Below, one piece after another: positions 19,675-29,096 of a stretch of 64,000 nucleotides of DNA (position 1 is the first letter of the stretch; each line of letters starts with the position of its first letter). Under the pieces are notes generated by a model, which saw only the letters and a program-made list of their open reading frames with translations, had not been told where the DNA came from and searched no databases. A program made the position numbers and the translations under genes. Origin of the DNA: Corynebacterium macginleyi (GTDB lineage Bacteria; Actinomycetota; Actinomycetes; Mycobacteriales; Mycobacteriaceae); NCBI RefSeq assembly GCF_003688935.1, contig NZ_REGE01000009.1:25815-89814 (forward strand), written 5' to 3'.

Positions 19675-19758
19675 GCTCGGCATCGCGACACTCCATTTAT
19701 TGTTTTCAATTCCGATATCGTGTTAAATCTAAGACTGCGGTAACTATAGTTTCTAGCT

Positions 19759-22278
19759 ATGACGACACAACGCGTTAAAACCCAGCATGAGCTGCTCCAA
19801 GAGCGCTCTGCAGCGTTAGACCTGCGGGCATACCATGTGCATCTCAATTTGTCTCAGGTGAAAGAAAGCCCCACGTTCGGCGCAACGAGCCGCATAGAGC
19901 TCACCACCACCAAGCCTAAGCTTTTCCTGGATTACCTGGGAGAATCGGTAGAACAGGTAACGGTTAACGGTCGGGCGCACGACGTCGATTTTGATAGCAG
20001 CCTTATCTGCCTCCACGAGCTACCGGTGGGAGAGGAGCTGACCATCGAGGTCACCGGCACCTCGCGCTACTCACGCACGGGTCAGGGTCTACACCGTATG
20101 CACGACCAAGCCGATAACGCGACCTATCTGTACTCGCACCTCGAGCCTTCTGATGCCCGCCGCATCTTCCCCTGTTTTGAGCAGCCAGACCTCAAGGCGC
20201 CGTTCCATATCACAATCACCGCGCCAAAGGATTGGCAGATCCTGTCCAACCAGCCAGAGACTGACCGCGAGGAGCACGGAGATCTCGCCACGGTTCGTTT
20301 CGCGCCCACCCCACCGCTCTCGACGTACCTCACTTCCTTTGCCGCTGGGCCTTATAGGTATCGGGAGCGCACCTGGACCTCACCGGATGGCGCTCACTCC
20401 GCGCAGCTGCGTGCGTTTGCCCGCGCCTCCATGTTTGAATATTTGGACGAGGAAAACCTAGAGCTTACCGCGCAGGGCATGGACTATTTCCACGAGAACT
20501 TCGGCTTTGCCTACCCATGGGGCAAGTACGATTCCATCTTCGTGCCGGAATATAACCTCGGCGCAATGGAAAACCCAGGCCTGGTGACCTTCACGGAAAG
20601 CTATATCTTCCGCTCTAAGGCTACGCGTAACCAGAAGGCCGCTCGCGCCAATACTATTCTGCACGAGATGTCGCACATGTGGTTCGGCGATCTTGTCACT
20701 CCGCAGTGGTGGGACGATCTTTGGCTCAAGGAGTCCTTCGCCGAGTTCATGGGTGCCGATGCCTCCGTGCACGCCACCGCCTATAAAGAGGCGTGGATCA
20801 ACTTCGCCGGCCAGCGCAAAAATTGGGCTTATCTCCAGGATCAACTTCCCACCACACACCCGATTAAGGCAGATATTCCAGACGTGGATGCTGCACGCCA
20901 GAACTTCGATGGCATTACCTATGCCAAGGGCGCGGCGGTGCTCAAGCAACTCGTGCACTACGTCGGCCGCGATAATTTCTACGCGGGTGCGCGGGATTAC
21001 TTCCAAGAGCATGCATTCGCCGCGGCCACCTTAGATGACCTGCTTAGGGCCCTGAAGAAACACACTGAACGCGACCTCGATTCCTGGTCGAAGGCGTGGC
21101 TGCGCACCTGGGGGCCGGACACCCTTACCCCGGAACTGCACACAGAGGGCGATAAGATCACCGAGCTCGCGATCATCGCCGAGGCCGAGGATATAACCCG
21201 CCCACACCGCCTAAGCGTGGCGCTTTTTGATGCCTCCTTGAACAAGTACCGCGAGTTCGACATCGACCTTCCAGCCAGTGGGCAGCGCACCATCGTGGAT
21301 GAGGCAGCGGGGGAGAAGGCCCCGGCATTGCTACTGCTTAACGATGCCGACCACACCTACACCAAGGTCCGCTTCGATGATGCTTCACTTGCCACCCTCA
21401 GCGATCACCTATCCGAAGTCCAAGATGGGCTCAGCCGCGCGGTCATCTGGACCTCGCTGTGGAATCTCACCAGAGACGGAGAATGGAAGGCGGAGGAGTA
21501 CGTGAGGGTCGTCACCAAACACGCTCCCGTAGAGACCAATGCGACGCTGCTGACGACTGCCTACAGCAATGCGCACTTTGCCATCCAGCACTATGTGGCC
21601 CACGATCGCCGCGAAGAGGTGTGCGCCGAATTCGCCAACGCGTTGTGGGAACAACTCAGCGCCGCAGATCCAGGCTCCGATGCGCAACTCATTCTGGCCC
21701 GGACCGCCATTGTCGCATTCGCCGCCACGCCGGAGACCTCCGGTACCGATCGTCTGCGTGACCTGCTCGCCGGCACGGTGGAGGGCCTGCGTCTCGATCC
21801 GCAGATCCGCTGGTCCATTCTGCGCGCCCTTGCCGCCCGCGATGACGTGGCACTGGATGAGCTGGAGGCAGAAAAGCAGCGCGATAACACGCTGACCGGC
21901 GCCGCCGAATTCTTGGGCGCTAGCCACGCATTCCCCAATTCGAAGACTAAGCGAGCCGCCTTCAATAGCGCACTGATACCGGGGGAGTATTCCAATGCGG
22001 AGGTCGATGCCTTGCTGGTCGGTTTCAACGCCCCACGCTCGGCGGAGCTGCAGGAAGAATTCGCCGAAGAGTTCTTCCGCCGTGTCGAAGACATATGGAA
22101 TAACCACCCCATTGAGATAGCCAACCGGCTGGTCCGTGGCCTCTATCCGGAATCTTCCATGGCCGAGTCCGCCACCACAGATCTCCTCCGCAAGGATTTG
22201 CCTGGTGCGCTACGCCGCGTGCTCTTAGAGTGCCGCGATAACCTGCGGCGCACTCTGCGCGTGCGCGCCCAGCAGTAG
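19759..22278 (+). CDS. pepN: Aminopeptidase N (M1 family)
   Basis: 839-residue zinc metallopeptidase that removes N-terminal amino acids from peptides in the cytoplasm. The substrate-anchoring GAMEN motif is at about residue 270. The zinc site HEMSHMWFGD (about residue 302) is followed by the third ligand in KESFAEF, 18 residues on, as the family requires. The C-terminal half is the ERAP1-like helical domain. TATAGT at 19745-19750 is eight bases before ATG 19759, so the mRNA is probably leaderless. It precedes sigM but is separate, with a 93-base gap. Confidence 0.96.
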   Translation: MTTQRVKTQHELLQERSAALDLRAYHVHLNLSQVKESPTFGATSRIELTTTKPKLFLDYLGESVEQVTVNGRAHDVDFDSSLICLHELPVGEELTIEVTGTSRYSRTGQGLHRMHDQADNATYLYSHLEPSDARRIFPCFEQPDLKAPFHITITAPKDWQILSNQPETDREEHGDLATVRFAPTPPLSTYLTSFAAGPYRYRERTWTSPDGAHSAQLRAFARASMFEYLDEENLELTAQGMDYFHENFGFAYPWGKYDSIFVPEYNLGAMENPGLVTFTESYIFRSKATRNQKAARANTILHEMSHMWFGDLVTPQWWDDLWLKESFAEFMGADASVHATAYKEAWINFAGQRKNWAYLQDQLPTTHPIKADIPDVDAARQNFDGITYAKGAAVLKQLVHYVGRDNFYAGARDYFQEHAFAAATLDDLLRALKKHTERDLDSWSKAWLRTWGPDTLTPELHTEGDKITELAIIAEAEDITRPHRLSVALFDASLNKYREFDIDLPASGQRTIVDEAAGEKAPALLLLNDADHTYTKVRFDDASLATLSDHLSEVQDGLSRAVIWTSLWNLTRDGEWKAEEYVRVVTKHAPVETNATLLTTAYSNAHFAIQHYVAHDRREEVCAEFANALWEQLSAADPGSDAQLILARTAIVAFAATPETSGTDRLRDLLAGTVEGLRLDPQIRWSILRALAARDDVALDELEAEKQRDNTLTGAAEFLGASHAFPNSKTKRAAFNSALIPGEYSNAEVDALLVGFNAPRSAELQEEFAEEFFRRVEDIWNNHPIEIANRLVRGLYPESSMAESATTDLLRKDLPGALRRVLLECRDNLRRTLRVRAQQ

Positions 22279-22371
22279 ACGGTCAATAGACTGTACTGCC
22301 GTCGGCTCGCGCCACACTTCTCCTCGGGTCACAATTGCTCTAACACTTGTTGATCCGGGGGGAATCTACAG

Positions 22372-22920
22372 ATGCCATTAAGTCCTGACCACAGCGACGA
22401 AGAATTAGTGGATGCTTTTATCCAGGGAGATAATAAGGCTTTTTCGGCCATCGTGGAACGCCACCGCAAGCGGCTCACCACTGTGGCTCGGCAATATACA
22501 AGGAATGAGTACGACGCACAAGATGTCGTGCAAGAAGCCTTCCTGCGCGCTAGCTGCAATCTCCATACCTACCGGCGGGAATCGGCCTTAAGCACGTGGC
22601 TGCACCGCCTCGTTAAAAACACCGGCTACGACTATTTAAATCACCGGGCTAATAGGGAAAACGCGTCACTTGATACCGATGATTTTAGCGATGACCGCAA
22701 TCCACTGCTGGCACATAACCCATCTGAAACCTTGGCCGAGCAGCTCGTCGTCCGCGAGGCCATGGAGCTTTTAAGACAAGATCAGCGCGAAGCCCTCATG
22801 CTTACCGATATCGCCGGGTTCCGCGTCAACGAAGTCGCCATCGCGCAGGGAGTAAAGCCTGGCACCATTAAATCTCGCCGGGCACGCGCGCGGGAGGTCT
22901 TGCGCGAAGCAATTGGTTAA
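22372..22920 (+). CDS. sigM: ECF sigma factor SigM
   Basis: 182 residues. Region 2 (FSAIVERHRKRL ... DAQDVVQEAFLRA) and region 4 (LTDIAGFRVNEVAIAQGV, a helix-turn-helix) are both present, with no extra domain. SigM controls thiol-oxidative stress genes (trx, suf and clpB regulons) in C. glutamicum. Its position immediately upstream of trxB-trxC and cwlM agrees with that. In mycobacteria an anti-sigma gene (rsmA) lies between sigM and trxB; here only 167 bases separate them and no such gene is visible. ATG 22372 is preceded by a GGGGGG stretch, a weak ribosome site. Confidence 0.9.
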   Translation: MPLSPDHSDEELVDAFIQGDNKAFSAIVERHRKRLTTVARQYTRNEYDAQDVVQEAFLRASCNLHTYRRESALSTWLHRLVKNTGYDYLNHRANRENASLDTDDFSDDRNPLLAHNPSETLAEQLVVREAMELLRQDQREALMLTDIAGFRVNEVAIAQGVKPGTIKSRRARAREVLREAIG

Positions 22921-23087
22921 GTACATGGGCGGTGGCAGGAGGCGTTGGCGCTAAATTACATTTCAATATTGCATCATTCTTGCATCAATTTCGCTGCGGC
23001 GAGCCTTTCTAATATGAAGGATTCACAATCTGGCGGGTAGACTCATGCTGTTACGCAAAATGACACTGTGATTCTAGGGAGTTAGCA

Positions 23088-24014
23088 ATGACCGTCCACG
23101 ATGTTGCCATCGTAGGTTCCGGACCCGCCGGTTATACTGCCGCGCTTTATGCCGCTCGTGCTGAACTCAGCCCCATTGTGTTTGAGGGATTTGAATACGG
23201 TGGTGAATTAATGAATACCACCGAGGTGGAGAACTACCCCGGCTTCCAAAAGGGGATCATGGGCCCAGAGCTCATGGAAGAAATGCGCGCACAATCAATC
23301 CGCTTTGGCGCCGATCTGCGTATGGAAGTCGTCGACTCCGTTGAGTTGGAGGGCGAAATTAAAAAACTCCACGTCGGGGACGAGGTTTTCGAAGCCCGCA
23401 CGGTAATCCTCGCTACTGGTGCCGCACCACGCCATCTTGGCGTTCCTGGCGAAGAAGAGCTTTCCGGCCGGGGTGTTTCTACCTGCGCTACGTGCGATGG
23501 CTTCTTCTTCAAGGGGCACAATATCGCCGTGATCGGCGGCGGCGATTCCGCCATGGAGGAAGCTACCTTCCTGACCAAGTTTGCGGAATCTGTCACCATT
23601 GTGAATCGCTCCGAAAAGTTCCGCGCTTCCAAGATCATGTTGGAGCGCGCCCGGGAAAACGAGCAGATCAAGTGGGAAACCAATAAGGTTGTCGAGCGCG
23701 TACTCGAAGATAACGGCAAGGTCGGCGGGCTCCAACTCAAGGACGTTGAGACTGGAGAAACCTCTACCTTGGACGTAACCGCCATGTTCGTTGCCATTGG
23801 TCACGATCCGCGTTCGTCCTTCCTCAACGGCCAGGTAAAGCTTGATGAAAACGGCTACGTCAAGGTGGATCAGCCCTCCACCAAGACCTCTCTGCCTGGC
23901 GTTTTCGCCTGTGGTGACTTGGTAGATGACCATTATCAGCAGGCCATTACCGCCGCGGGATCTGGCTGCCGCGCAGCCATCGATGCGGAACAATTCTTGG
24001 CTGCAAACCGTTAG
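23088..24014 (+). CDS. trxB: Thioredoxin-disulfide reductase
   Basis: 308-residue FAD/NADPH flavoenzyme that reduces thioredoxin. FAD-binding [13 protein letters not shown] at the N-terminus, redox-active CATC at residues 133-136, NADPH-binding [10 protein letters not shown] and a C-terminal [11 protein letters not shown] flavin motif. A GGGAG ribosome site precedes ATG 23088. The next gene, its substrate thioredoxin, starts seven bases after its stop. Confidence 0.97.
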   Translation: MTVHDVAIVGSGPAGYTAALYAARAELSPIVFEGFEYGGELMNTTEVENYPGFQKGIMGPELMEEMRAQSIRFGADLRMEVVDSVELEGEIKKLHVGDEVFEARTVILATGAAPRHLGVPGEEELSGRGVSTCATCDGFFFKGHNIAVIGGGDSAMEEATFLTKFAESVTIVNRSEKFRASKIMLERARENEQIKWETNKVVERVLEDNGKVGGLQLKDVETGETSTLDVTAMFVAIGHDPRSSFLNGQVKLDENGYVKVDQPSTKTSLPGVFACGDLVDDHYQQAITAAGSGCRAAIDAEQFLAANR

Positions 24015-24021
24015 ATCCACT

Positions 24022-24345
24022 ATGAGCAATGTCAAAAAGGTAACCACTGAAACATTCCGTTCCGATGTCATCGAGGCGGATAAGCCCGTCGTCGTGGACT
24101 TCTGGGCGGAATGGTGCGGGCCATGCAAAAAACTATCTCCGATCTTGGAAGAGGTCGCAGATGAGCTCGCCGGTGAAGTCACTATCGCCCAGGTCAACGT
24201 CGATGAAGAGCGAAACCTTGGTGCCATGTTTCAAATCATGTCCATCCCAAACGTATTGATTTTCAACCATGGCGAGAAGGTCGACGAGTTCGTCGGCCTA
24301 CGTTCTAAAGATGACATCGTGGCGCAAGTGAAAAAACATTTGTAG
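24022..24345 (+). CDS. trxC: Thioredoxin
   Basis: 107 residues with the active site WCGPC (Cys32 and Cys35), the preceding VVVDFWAE and the cis-proline region SIPNVLIF. Reduces cytoplasmic protein disulfides with TrxB. The frame reaches back into trxB to 23926, but ATG 24022 gives a canonical thioredoxin length and lies just after the trxB stop. Named trxC by synteny with the sigM-trxB-trxC-cwlM cluster of mycobacteria and corynebacteria. Confidence 0.95.
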   Translation: MSNVKKVTTETFRSDVIEADKPVVVDFWAEWCGPCKKLSPILEEVADELAGEVTIAQVNVDEERNLGAMFQIMSIPNVLIFNHGEKVDEFVGLRSKDDIVAQVKKHL

Positions 24346-24387
24346 CTGTTAATCTTGTTACTAGAGTTATCGTGTAGAGAATAAGCC

Positions 24388-24423
24388 ATGCGGCTCAAAG
24401 TCCTCGGGCCGTGGAAAGGGTGA
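24388..24423 (+). CDS. Possible 11-residue upstream reading frame before cwlM
   Basis: ATG 24388 opens MRLKVLGPWKG and stops at TGA 24421-24423, which overlaps a GTG (24420) in the cwlM frame. A TATCGT hexamer about 15 bases upstream could be its -10. Whether it is translated cannot be judged from one genome. Confidence 0.25.
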   Translation: MRLKVLGPWKG

Positions 24424-24428
24424 AAGGC

Positions 24429-25610
24429 GTGAATCGTGTTCTTCAGGTTGGTGATTCAAGCGTGCGCGTGGCTGAAGCTCGCGCAACCTTGGCTCGCCTT
24501 GGCCTCTTATCAGATTTCCCGGGTGAACTATCTGACTGGAAAAAACAGAAGTATTCCGAGACTGATACGACCTTTGATGCCGAACTCGCTGAGGTGCTCA
24601 AGGCATTCCAGCAATCGCGCGGCATCCTTCCCACGGGAGAGATCGACGATCTGACTCTGCGCGAGTTGCGCCAAGCCTCTTATACCCTAGGTAGCCGGGT
24701 ATTAAGCTACGAGCCCACCAATGCATTGGTGGGCGATGACATTTCGCAGTTGCAGCAACAACTCCAAGAACTGGGTTTTTATCAAGATCGCGTCGATGGT
24801 CATTTTGGACGCAATACCCACGCTGCCTTAACCGAGTACCAACACAATTGCGGGCTGCAGGAAGATGGCGTATGTGGCCCCGCCACTATTCGCGCGCTCA
24901 GCTTGCTTGGCCGCCGCATCACTGGCGGTTCGGCGCACAATATTTTAGAGCGCGAGCGCGTGCGCAATGCCGGGCCGAAGTTGGCAGGCAAGCGCGTCGT
25001 CATTGACCCCGCGCTCAGCGGCCGGGATTCCGGCTTCACGGTCAAAGGCCGCTTCGGTGATATTTCTGAGCAAGAAATCCTTTGGGATCTCACCCAACGC
25101 ATCGAAGGCCGCATGATCGCCGCTGGCATGGAAACCATTATTTCCCGCCCCCGCACCGATGATGCGGACGTGCAATCTCGTGCGGAGCTGGCCAATGCTT
25201 TTGATGCCGATATGGTCATCTCTTTGGCATGCGATTCCTATCCCAATGACAAGGCTCACGGTGTCGCCACGTTCTACTTCGGTTCCGAATCCGGAAACTC
25301 TTCACTCATTGGTGAGGCCCTTTCTGGCTTCATTCAGCGTGAAATCGTCGCCCGTACAGATCTACAGGACTGTTCTAACCACGGCCGCACTTGGGATCTT
25401 TTGCGCCTGACGCAAATGCCGGTGGTACAAATATTTTTGGGTTATCTCAGCAACCCGGAGGACGTCAAAATCCTAACCAACCCGAAGCGTCGTGACGATA
25501 TTGCAGAAGCAATCGTCATCGCCGTGAAACGCATGTACCTGATGGAGCAAGACACCGCCATTACCGGCACCTACAAATTCTCCGAACTTTTGCAGGCAGA
25601 GCAGGCTTAG
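24429..25610 (+). CDS. cwlM: CwlM, catalytically dead amidase-like regulator of peptidoglycan synthesis
   Basis: 393 residues: two peptidoglycan-binding repeats (about 5-75 and 90-150, the second with GFYQDRVDGHFGRNTH) and an Amidase_3 domain (about 190-385). The amidase normally holds zinc with His-Glu-His and uses a catalytic Glu. Here the first His is replaced (VVIDPALSGRDSG in place of DPGHGG), the second too (ISLACDS in place of SIHAN), and the Glu before GYLSN is Phe. Only the middle Glu in SEQEILWDL remains. There is no signal peptide. Mycobacterial CwlM is likewise cytoplasmic, and activates MurA or acts with MurJ depending on phosphorylation. Start GTG 24429 has GGAAAGG nine bases upstream; GTG 24411 and 24420 are alternatives. 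Confidence 0.92.
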   Translation: MNRVLQVGDSSVRVAEARATLARLGLLSDFPGELSDWKKQKYSETDTTFDAELAEVLKAFQQSRGILPTGEIDDLTLRELRQASYTLGSRVLSYEPTNALVGDDISQLQQQLQELGFYQDRVDGHFGRNTHAALTEYQHNCGLQEDGVCGPATIRALSLLGRRITGGSAHNILERERVRNAGPKLAGKRVVIDPALSGRDSGFTVKGRFGDISEQEILWDLTQRIEGRMIAAGMETIISRPRTDDADVQSRAELANAFDADMVISLACDSYPNDKAHGVATFYFGSESGNSSLIGEALSGFIQREIVARTDLQDCSNHGRTWDLLRLTQMPVVQIFLGYLSNPEDVKILTNPKRRDDIAEAIVIAVKRMYLMEQDTAITGTYKFSELLQAEQA

Positions 25611-25750
25611 ACGGCGCATGCTAGAGCACACGGAACCGACAACATCGCTAGTTGCCGTGCACAATTAACGGCATCGTTTTGTACCAATAGAATTCAGTCG
25701 TCTAGTATCGTTTTAACATTTTGATATCTACTTACTGATTGGATTTCTAT

Positions 25751-27106
25751 ATGGACAGATCGACCGCCGCGCCGATTTCTCGGCGAGAAACGCGCCGCGT
25801 AGTAGCGGCCACCACAATCGGAACGGCGATTGAATGGTACGACTACTTTCTCTACGCCGCCGTCGCCGGCTTGGTGTTCAACCAGGTGATGTTCGGCTCC
25901 TTAGAAGGTGGGGTAGCCAGCATCGTTTCCTTCGCTTCCGTAGGGCTGTCTTTCCTTTTTCGGCCCCTTGGCGCATTCTTAGCGGGCCATTATGGTGACC
26001 GCCTTGGTCGCCGTATCGTCCTCGTAGTCACCCTTTTTGCAATGGGTGGGGCCACCACGCTCATCGGCGTTCTGCCTACCTACGATACGGCGGGTGTATG
26101 GGCGCCCATCCTATTAATTTTCCTCCGCATTATTCAAGGTATCTCCGCCGGAGGAGAGTGGGGCTCTGCGGTGCTCCTTGCAGTTGAACACGCTCCCAAA
26201 GATAAGCGCGGTCTCTTCGGCGCTGGTCCACAAATCGGAGTCCCCATCGGCTTGCTGATGTCCTCTGGCATGTTATCCATCATGAATATAATCGCACCAG
26301 GGGATGCCTTCCTTGAATGGGGCTGGCGTATTCCCTTCTTGCTGTCCTTCGTATTGGTTATTATCGGCTACGCCGTCCGCGTTGGTGTGGATGAGTCACC
26401 TGTCTTTCAGGAAATCTCGAATAATAAGAAACGTGAGGCGGCAAACCCCATAGGTATCCTGTTCAAGCGGTACTTCCCGCTTGTCTTTGTCGCAGCCCTA
26501 GTTTTTGCAGCTAACAACGCCTTGGGCTATATGACCACCGGTGGTTATATCCAAAATTACGCAACGAACCCCGAGGGACCCGTGGCCCTTTCACGCGGCG
26601 AAGTCCTTAATGCGGTAACGCTGTCCGCCGTCACATGGCTCATTTTCACGCTTTTCGCCGGTTGGTTATCGGACTATATCGGCCGCCGCACAACATACCT
26701 CATCGGATTTGTTATTCAAGCAATTGGCGCTGCAGCCCTTTTCCCGCTAGTAAACACAGCATCGCTGGGAATGCTCTATGCCGCCCTCATCTTCTTGACG
26801 GTGGGACTGGGTTTAACCTACGGTGCTCAGTCTGCTATGTACACTGAGCTCTTCCCTGCGTCCATTCGTGCTTCGGGCGTATCAATTACCTACGCCATCG
26901 GTTCTATTCTTGGCGGTGCGTTCGCCCCGATGATCGCAGCGGCCTTAGTAAAAGCAACGGGCACCACCTTTGCGGTATCCGTCTATCTGGTATCCGCAAG
27001 CATCGTCGGATTTTTCGCGGCCCTGCTACTGCGCGAACGCAAAGGCATTCCACTTGGTCCCGAACACGAAGAAGAACAGTCCAAGGGCCACTTCATCTTT
27101 TCCTAA
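25751..27106 (+). CDS. MFS transporter, metabolite:H+ symporter (MHS) family
   Basis: 451 residues, 12 helices. The MHS hallmarks are present: AIEWYDYFLYAAVAGLVF at the start, GDRLGRR in the loop between helices 2 and 3, QGISAGGEWGSA in helix 4, and DYIGRRTTYL in the second half. The family includes ShiA, KgtP and ProP, which take up shikimate, 2-oxoglutarate, proline/betaine or dicarboxylates. The substrate cannot be set here. TTG 25739 opens the frame earlier, but ATG 25751 is the natural start. A bidirectional terminator follows and separates it from parB. Confidence 0.9.
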   Translation: MDRSTAAPISRRETRRVVAATTIGTAIEWYDYFLYAAVAGLVFNQVMFGSLEGGVASIVSFASVGLSFLFRPLGAFLAGHYGDRLGRRIVLVVTLFAMGGATTLIGVLPTYDTAGVWAPILLIFLRIIQGISAGGEWGSAVLLAVEHAPKDKRGLFGAGPQIGVPIGLLMSSGMLSIMNIIAPGDAFLEWGWRIPFLLSFVLVIIGYAVRVGVDESPVFQEISNNKKREAANPIGILFKRYFPLVFVAALVFAANNALGYMTTGGYIQNYATNPEGPVALSRGEVLNAVTLSAVTWLIFTLFAGWLSDYIGRRTTYLIGFVIQAIGAAALFPLVNTASLGMLYAALIFLTVGLGLTYGAQSAMYTELFPASIRASGVSITYAIGSILGGAFAPMIAAALVKATGTTFAVSVYLVSASIVGFFAALLLRERKGIPLGPEHEEEQSKGHFIFS

Positions 27107-27146
27107 AATTAGTGCCCCCCCCTTTTTAGAGGGAGGGCACTAATTT
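27106..27146. terminator. Bidirectional terminator between MHS transporter and parB
   Basis: AAATTAGTGCCC ... GGGCACTAATTT arms of 12 bp flank a short T-rich and G-rich loop. The A/T arms provide a T-tract on both strands. The hairpin starts at the transporter stop and lies 45 bases from the parB stop. Confidence 0.85.
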
Positions 27147-27190
27147 ATGATCTTTAGCTAGCGTCTCGACGACACAGCCGCAGGAGCCAG

Positions 27191-28231
27191 TTATTTAACC
27201 CGCTCCATCAGCGCCATGATCCGCTCGAAATCTTCCTGGTCGCCGAATTCTACGACCATCTTGCCTTTCCGCTTACCCATGGTCACGGTGACCTTGGTAT
27301 CGAAACGATCCGAGAGGCGCTCAGCCGAGTCGGTGAAAAACTGCGGCTGCGGGACCTGAGACTTCTTTTTGTTCCCTGCCGGCTTCCCGTCGCGCTTATA
27401 TAGCGTCACTGCTTCTTCAGTAGCACGCACGGACAGCCCCTCCGAAATAACCCGGTCCGCAATGTAATCCATCGCTTCTTGGTCATCGAGTCCCAAAATA
27501 GCGCGGGCGTGACCGGCCGAAAGAGTGCCTGCCGCAACCCTCTTCTGCACAGCTACCGGCAACCGTAGCAGGCGGAGCGTATTGGTCACCTGTGGGCGAG
27601 AACGGCCAATGCGATCCGCTAGTTCGTTTTGAGTGACTCCAAACTCTTCCAAAAGCTGCTGATAAGCGTGTGCCTCTTCCAAAGGGTTGAGCTGGACACG
27701 GTGGATGTTTTCCAATAAGGCATCCCGAAGCAGATTGTCATCTTTGGTATCGCGCACGATAGCAGGGATGGTGGCCAAACCAGCCTTGGAGGACGCGCGC
27801 CAACGACGCTCGCCCATGATGAGCTCGAATCCACCCTGCTCGGAGGGGCGAACTACGACCGGCTGCAAAAGACCAAACTCGCGGATGGAGTGAACTAGCT
27901 CGGTGAGTTCATCCTCATCAAAAACAGTACGCGGTTGCTTGGGGTTAGGGACGATTTCCCCCACAGAAATCTCGCGGTAGGTTGCGCCGATTGCTGCCGG
28001 AGGAACCTGCCGCTTTGCGGAGGCCTTGGACCCGGAACTTTGTTGAATCGTGGGAGCGCCTTTGACGCGCTTCTCGCCACGTGCCTTGCGCTCACTATTA
28101 CCTGTGGATTTCCCCAGGATAATATCTGCGGCGGAATCACCCAGCCGTGGTTTACGGGTGGGTGCATCGGGGCCGGAAGGGATGAGAGCGGCCAAGCCTT
28201 TGCCTAGGCCACCTTGCCTTTGTTCTGCCAT
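27191..28231 (-). CDS. parB: Chromosome partition protein ParB
   Basis: 346 residues. Binds parS and, with CTP, slides as a clamp to build the partition complex. The N-terminal [13 protein letters not shown] contacts ParA. The CTP-binding/ParB-Srx core includes [18 protein letters not shown] and the GERRWRA box. A helix-turn-helix follows ([16 protein letters not shown]), with a C-terminal dimer domain ending in [10 protein letters not shown]. The gene follows parA by six bases. The parS sites at 1.9-7.3 kb are its expected targets. Confidence 0.97.
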   Translation of the reverse strand: MAEQRQGGLGKGLAALIPSGPDAPTRKPRLGDSAADIILGKSTGNSERKARGEKRVKGAPTIQQSSGSKASAKRQVPPAAIGATYREISVGEIVPNPKQPRTVFDEDELTELVHSIREFGLLQPVVVRPSEQGGFELIMGERRWRASSKAGLATIPAIVRDTKDDNLLRDALLENIHRVQLNPLEEAHAYQQLLEEFGVTQNELADRIGRSRPQVTNTLRLLRLPVAVQKRVAAGTLSAGHARAILGLDDQEAMDYIADRVISEGLSVRATEEAVTLYKRDGKPAGNKKKSQVPQPQFFTDSAERLSDRFDTKVTVTMGKRKGKMVVEFGDQEDFERIMALMERVK

Positions 28232-28237
28232 GAAATC

Positions 28238-29086
28238 CTATCCTTCCAGTTCCGCATAAATTTCGGGGCTCACGCCAATTGCTCCCGTCGTGGGATGCGG
28301 GCGATAATCACCGCGCCTATCCAGCTCGCGAGCCGCCGCGAGGTATGCCCGGGCGCCGGTGGACGAAGGGTCGTAATCAATCACCGTGGTCCCGTAACCC
28401 GGCGCCTCTGAGACGCGCACTGACCGCGGAATGACGTTGCCCATGACGACAGCGCCAAATTGCTCGCGGACGTTATCGGCCACCTCCTCGGCCAACCGTG
28501 TACGTGCATCATACATGGTAAGGAGCACCGCAGAAATATGCAGATCTTCATTGAGGTGCTCGCGAATCATCGTGATATTTCCCAATAACTGGCCCACGCC
28601 TTCCAGTGCGTAGTACTCGCACTGGATAGGAATAATCACTTCCTCCGCACACGCCATGGCATTGATCGTCAGTAAGCCCAAAGATGGCGGGCAATCAATA
28701 AAGACGTATTCAAAACCGTGTTCTTCTAAGAATCCCTTATGGAGAGCATCGTAAAGGCGAAATTCGCGGCGCACAAGAGACACCATCTCTATTTCCGCAC
28801 CGGCCAGATCAATAGTCGCAGGGATGCAATAGAGGTTGGAATTATGCGGAGAAGCCTGCATGGCTTTGTCCGCAGTACATTCGCCCAAGAGCAATTCATA
28901 GCTGGAATCGGTTCCTGAGCTGTGTTCCGCGCCCATGGCGGTCGAGGCATTTCCCTGCGGATCAAGGTCAATGACCAATACCTTCTTGCCTTCAGTAGCA
29001 AGGGCTGCGGCCAAGTTGGTGGCGGAGGTGGTTTTACCTACGCCGCCTTTCTGGTTAGCAATGGTGATAAGGCGCGGATTAGTCAT
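28238..29086 (-). CDS. parA: Chromosome partition ATPase ParA
   Basis: 282-residue Walker-type ATPase that moves ParB-parS complexes to the pole. Deviant Walker A KGGVGKTT, the switch region VIDLDPQGNAST and FIDCPPSLGLL are intact. It overlaps no neighbour, but on the minus strand TAAAGT (plus 29094-29099) lies seven bases before ATG 29086 and overlaps the rsmG stop codon. parAB therefore probably has its own leaderless transcript in addition to read-through from rsmG. Confidence 0.97.
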   Translation of the reverse strand: MTNPRLITIANQKGGVGKTTSATNLAAALATEGKKVLVIDLDPQGNASTAMGAEHSSGTDSSYELLLGECTADKAMQASPHNSNLYCIPATIDLAGAEIEMVSLVRREFRLYDALHKGFLEEHGFEYVFIDCPPSLGLLTINAMACAEEVIIPIQCEYYALEGVGQLLGNITMIREHLNEDLHISAVLLTMYDARTRLAEEVADNVREQFGAVVMGNVIPRSVRVSEAPGYGTTVIDYDPSSTGARAYLAAARELDRRGDYRPHPTTGAIGVSPEIYAELEG

Positions 29087-29096
29087 GCCGTCTACT

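Noticed and set aside
20458..21012. 184-residue frame antisense to pepN
   Set aside because: Covers the GAMEN/HEXXH coding region; no start context or homology pattern.
22357..22380. GGGAAT-type SigM -35 just before sigM
   Set aside because: A matching -10 would fall within the coding sequence, so it cannot drive sigM from its own start.
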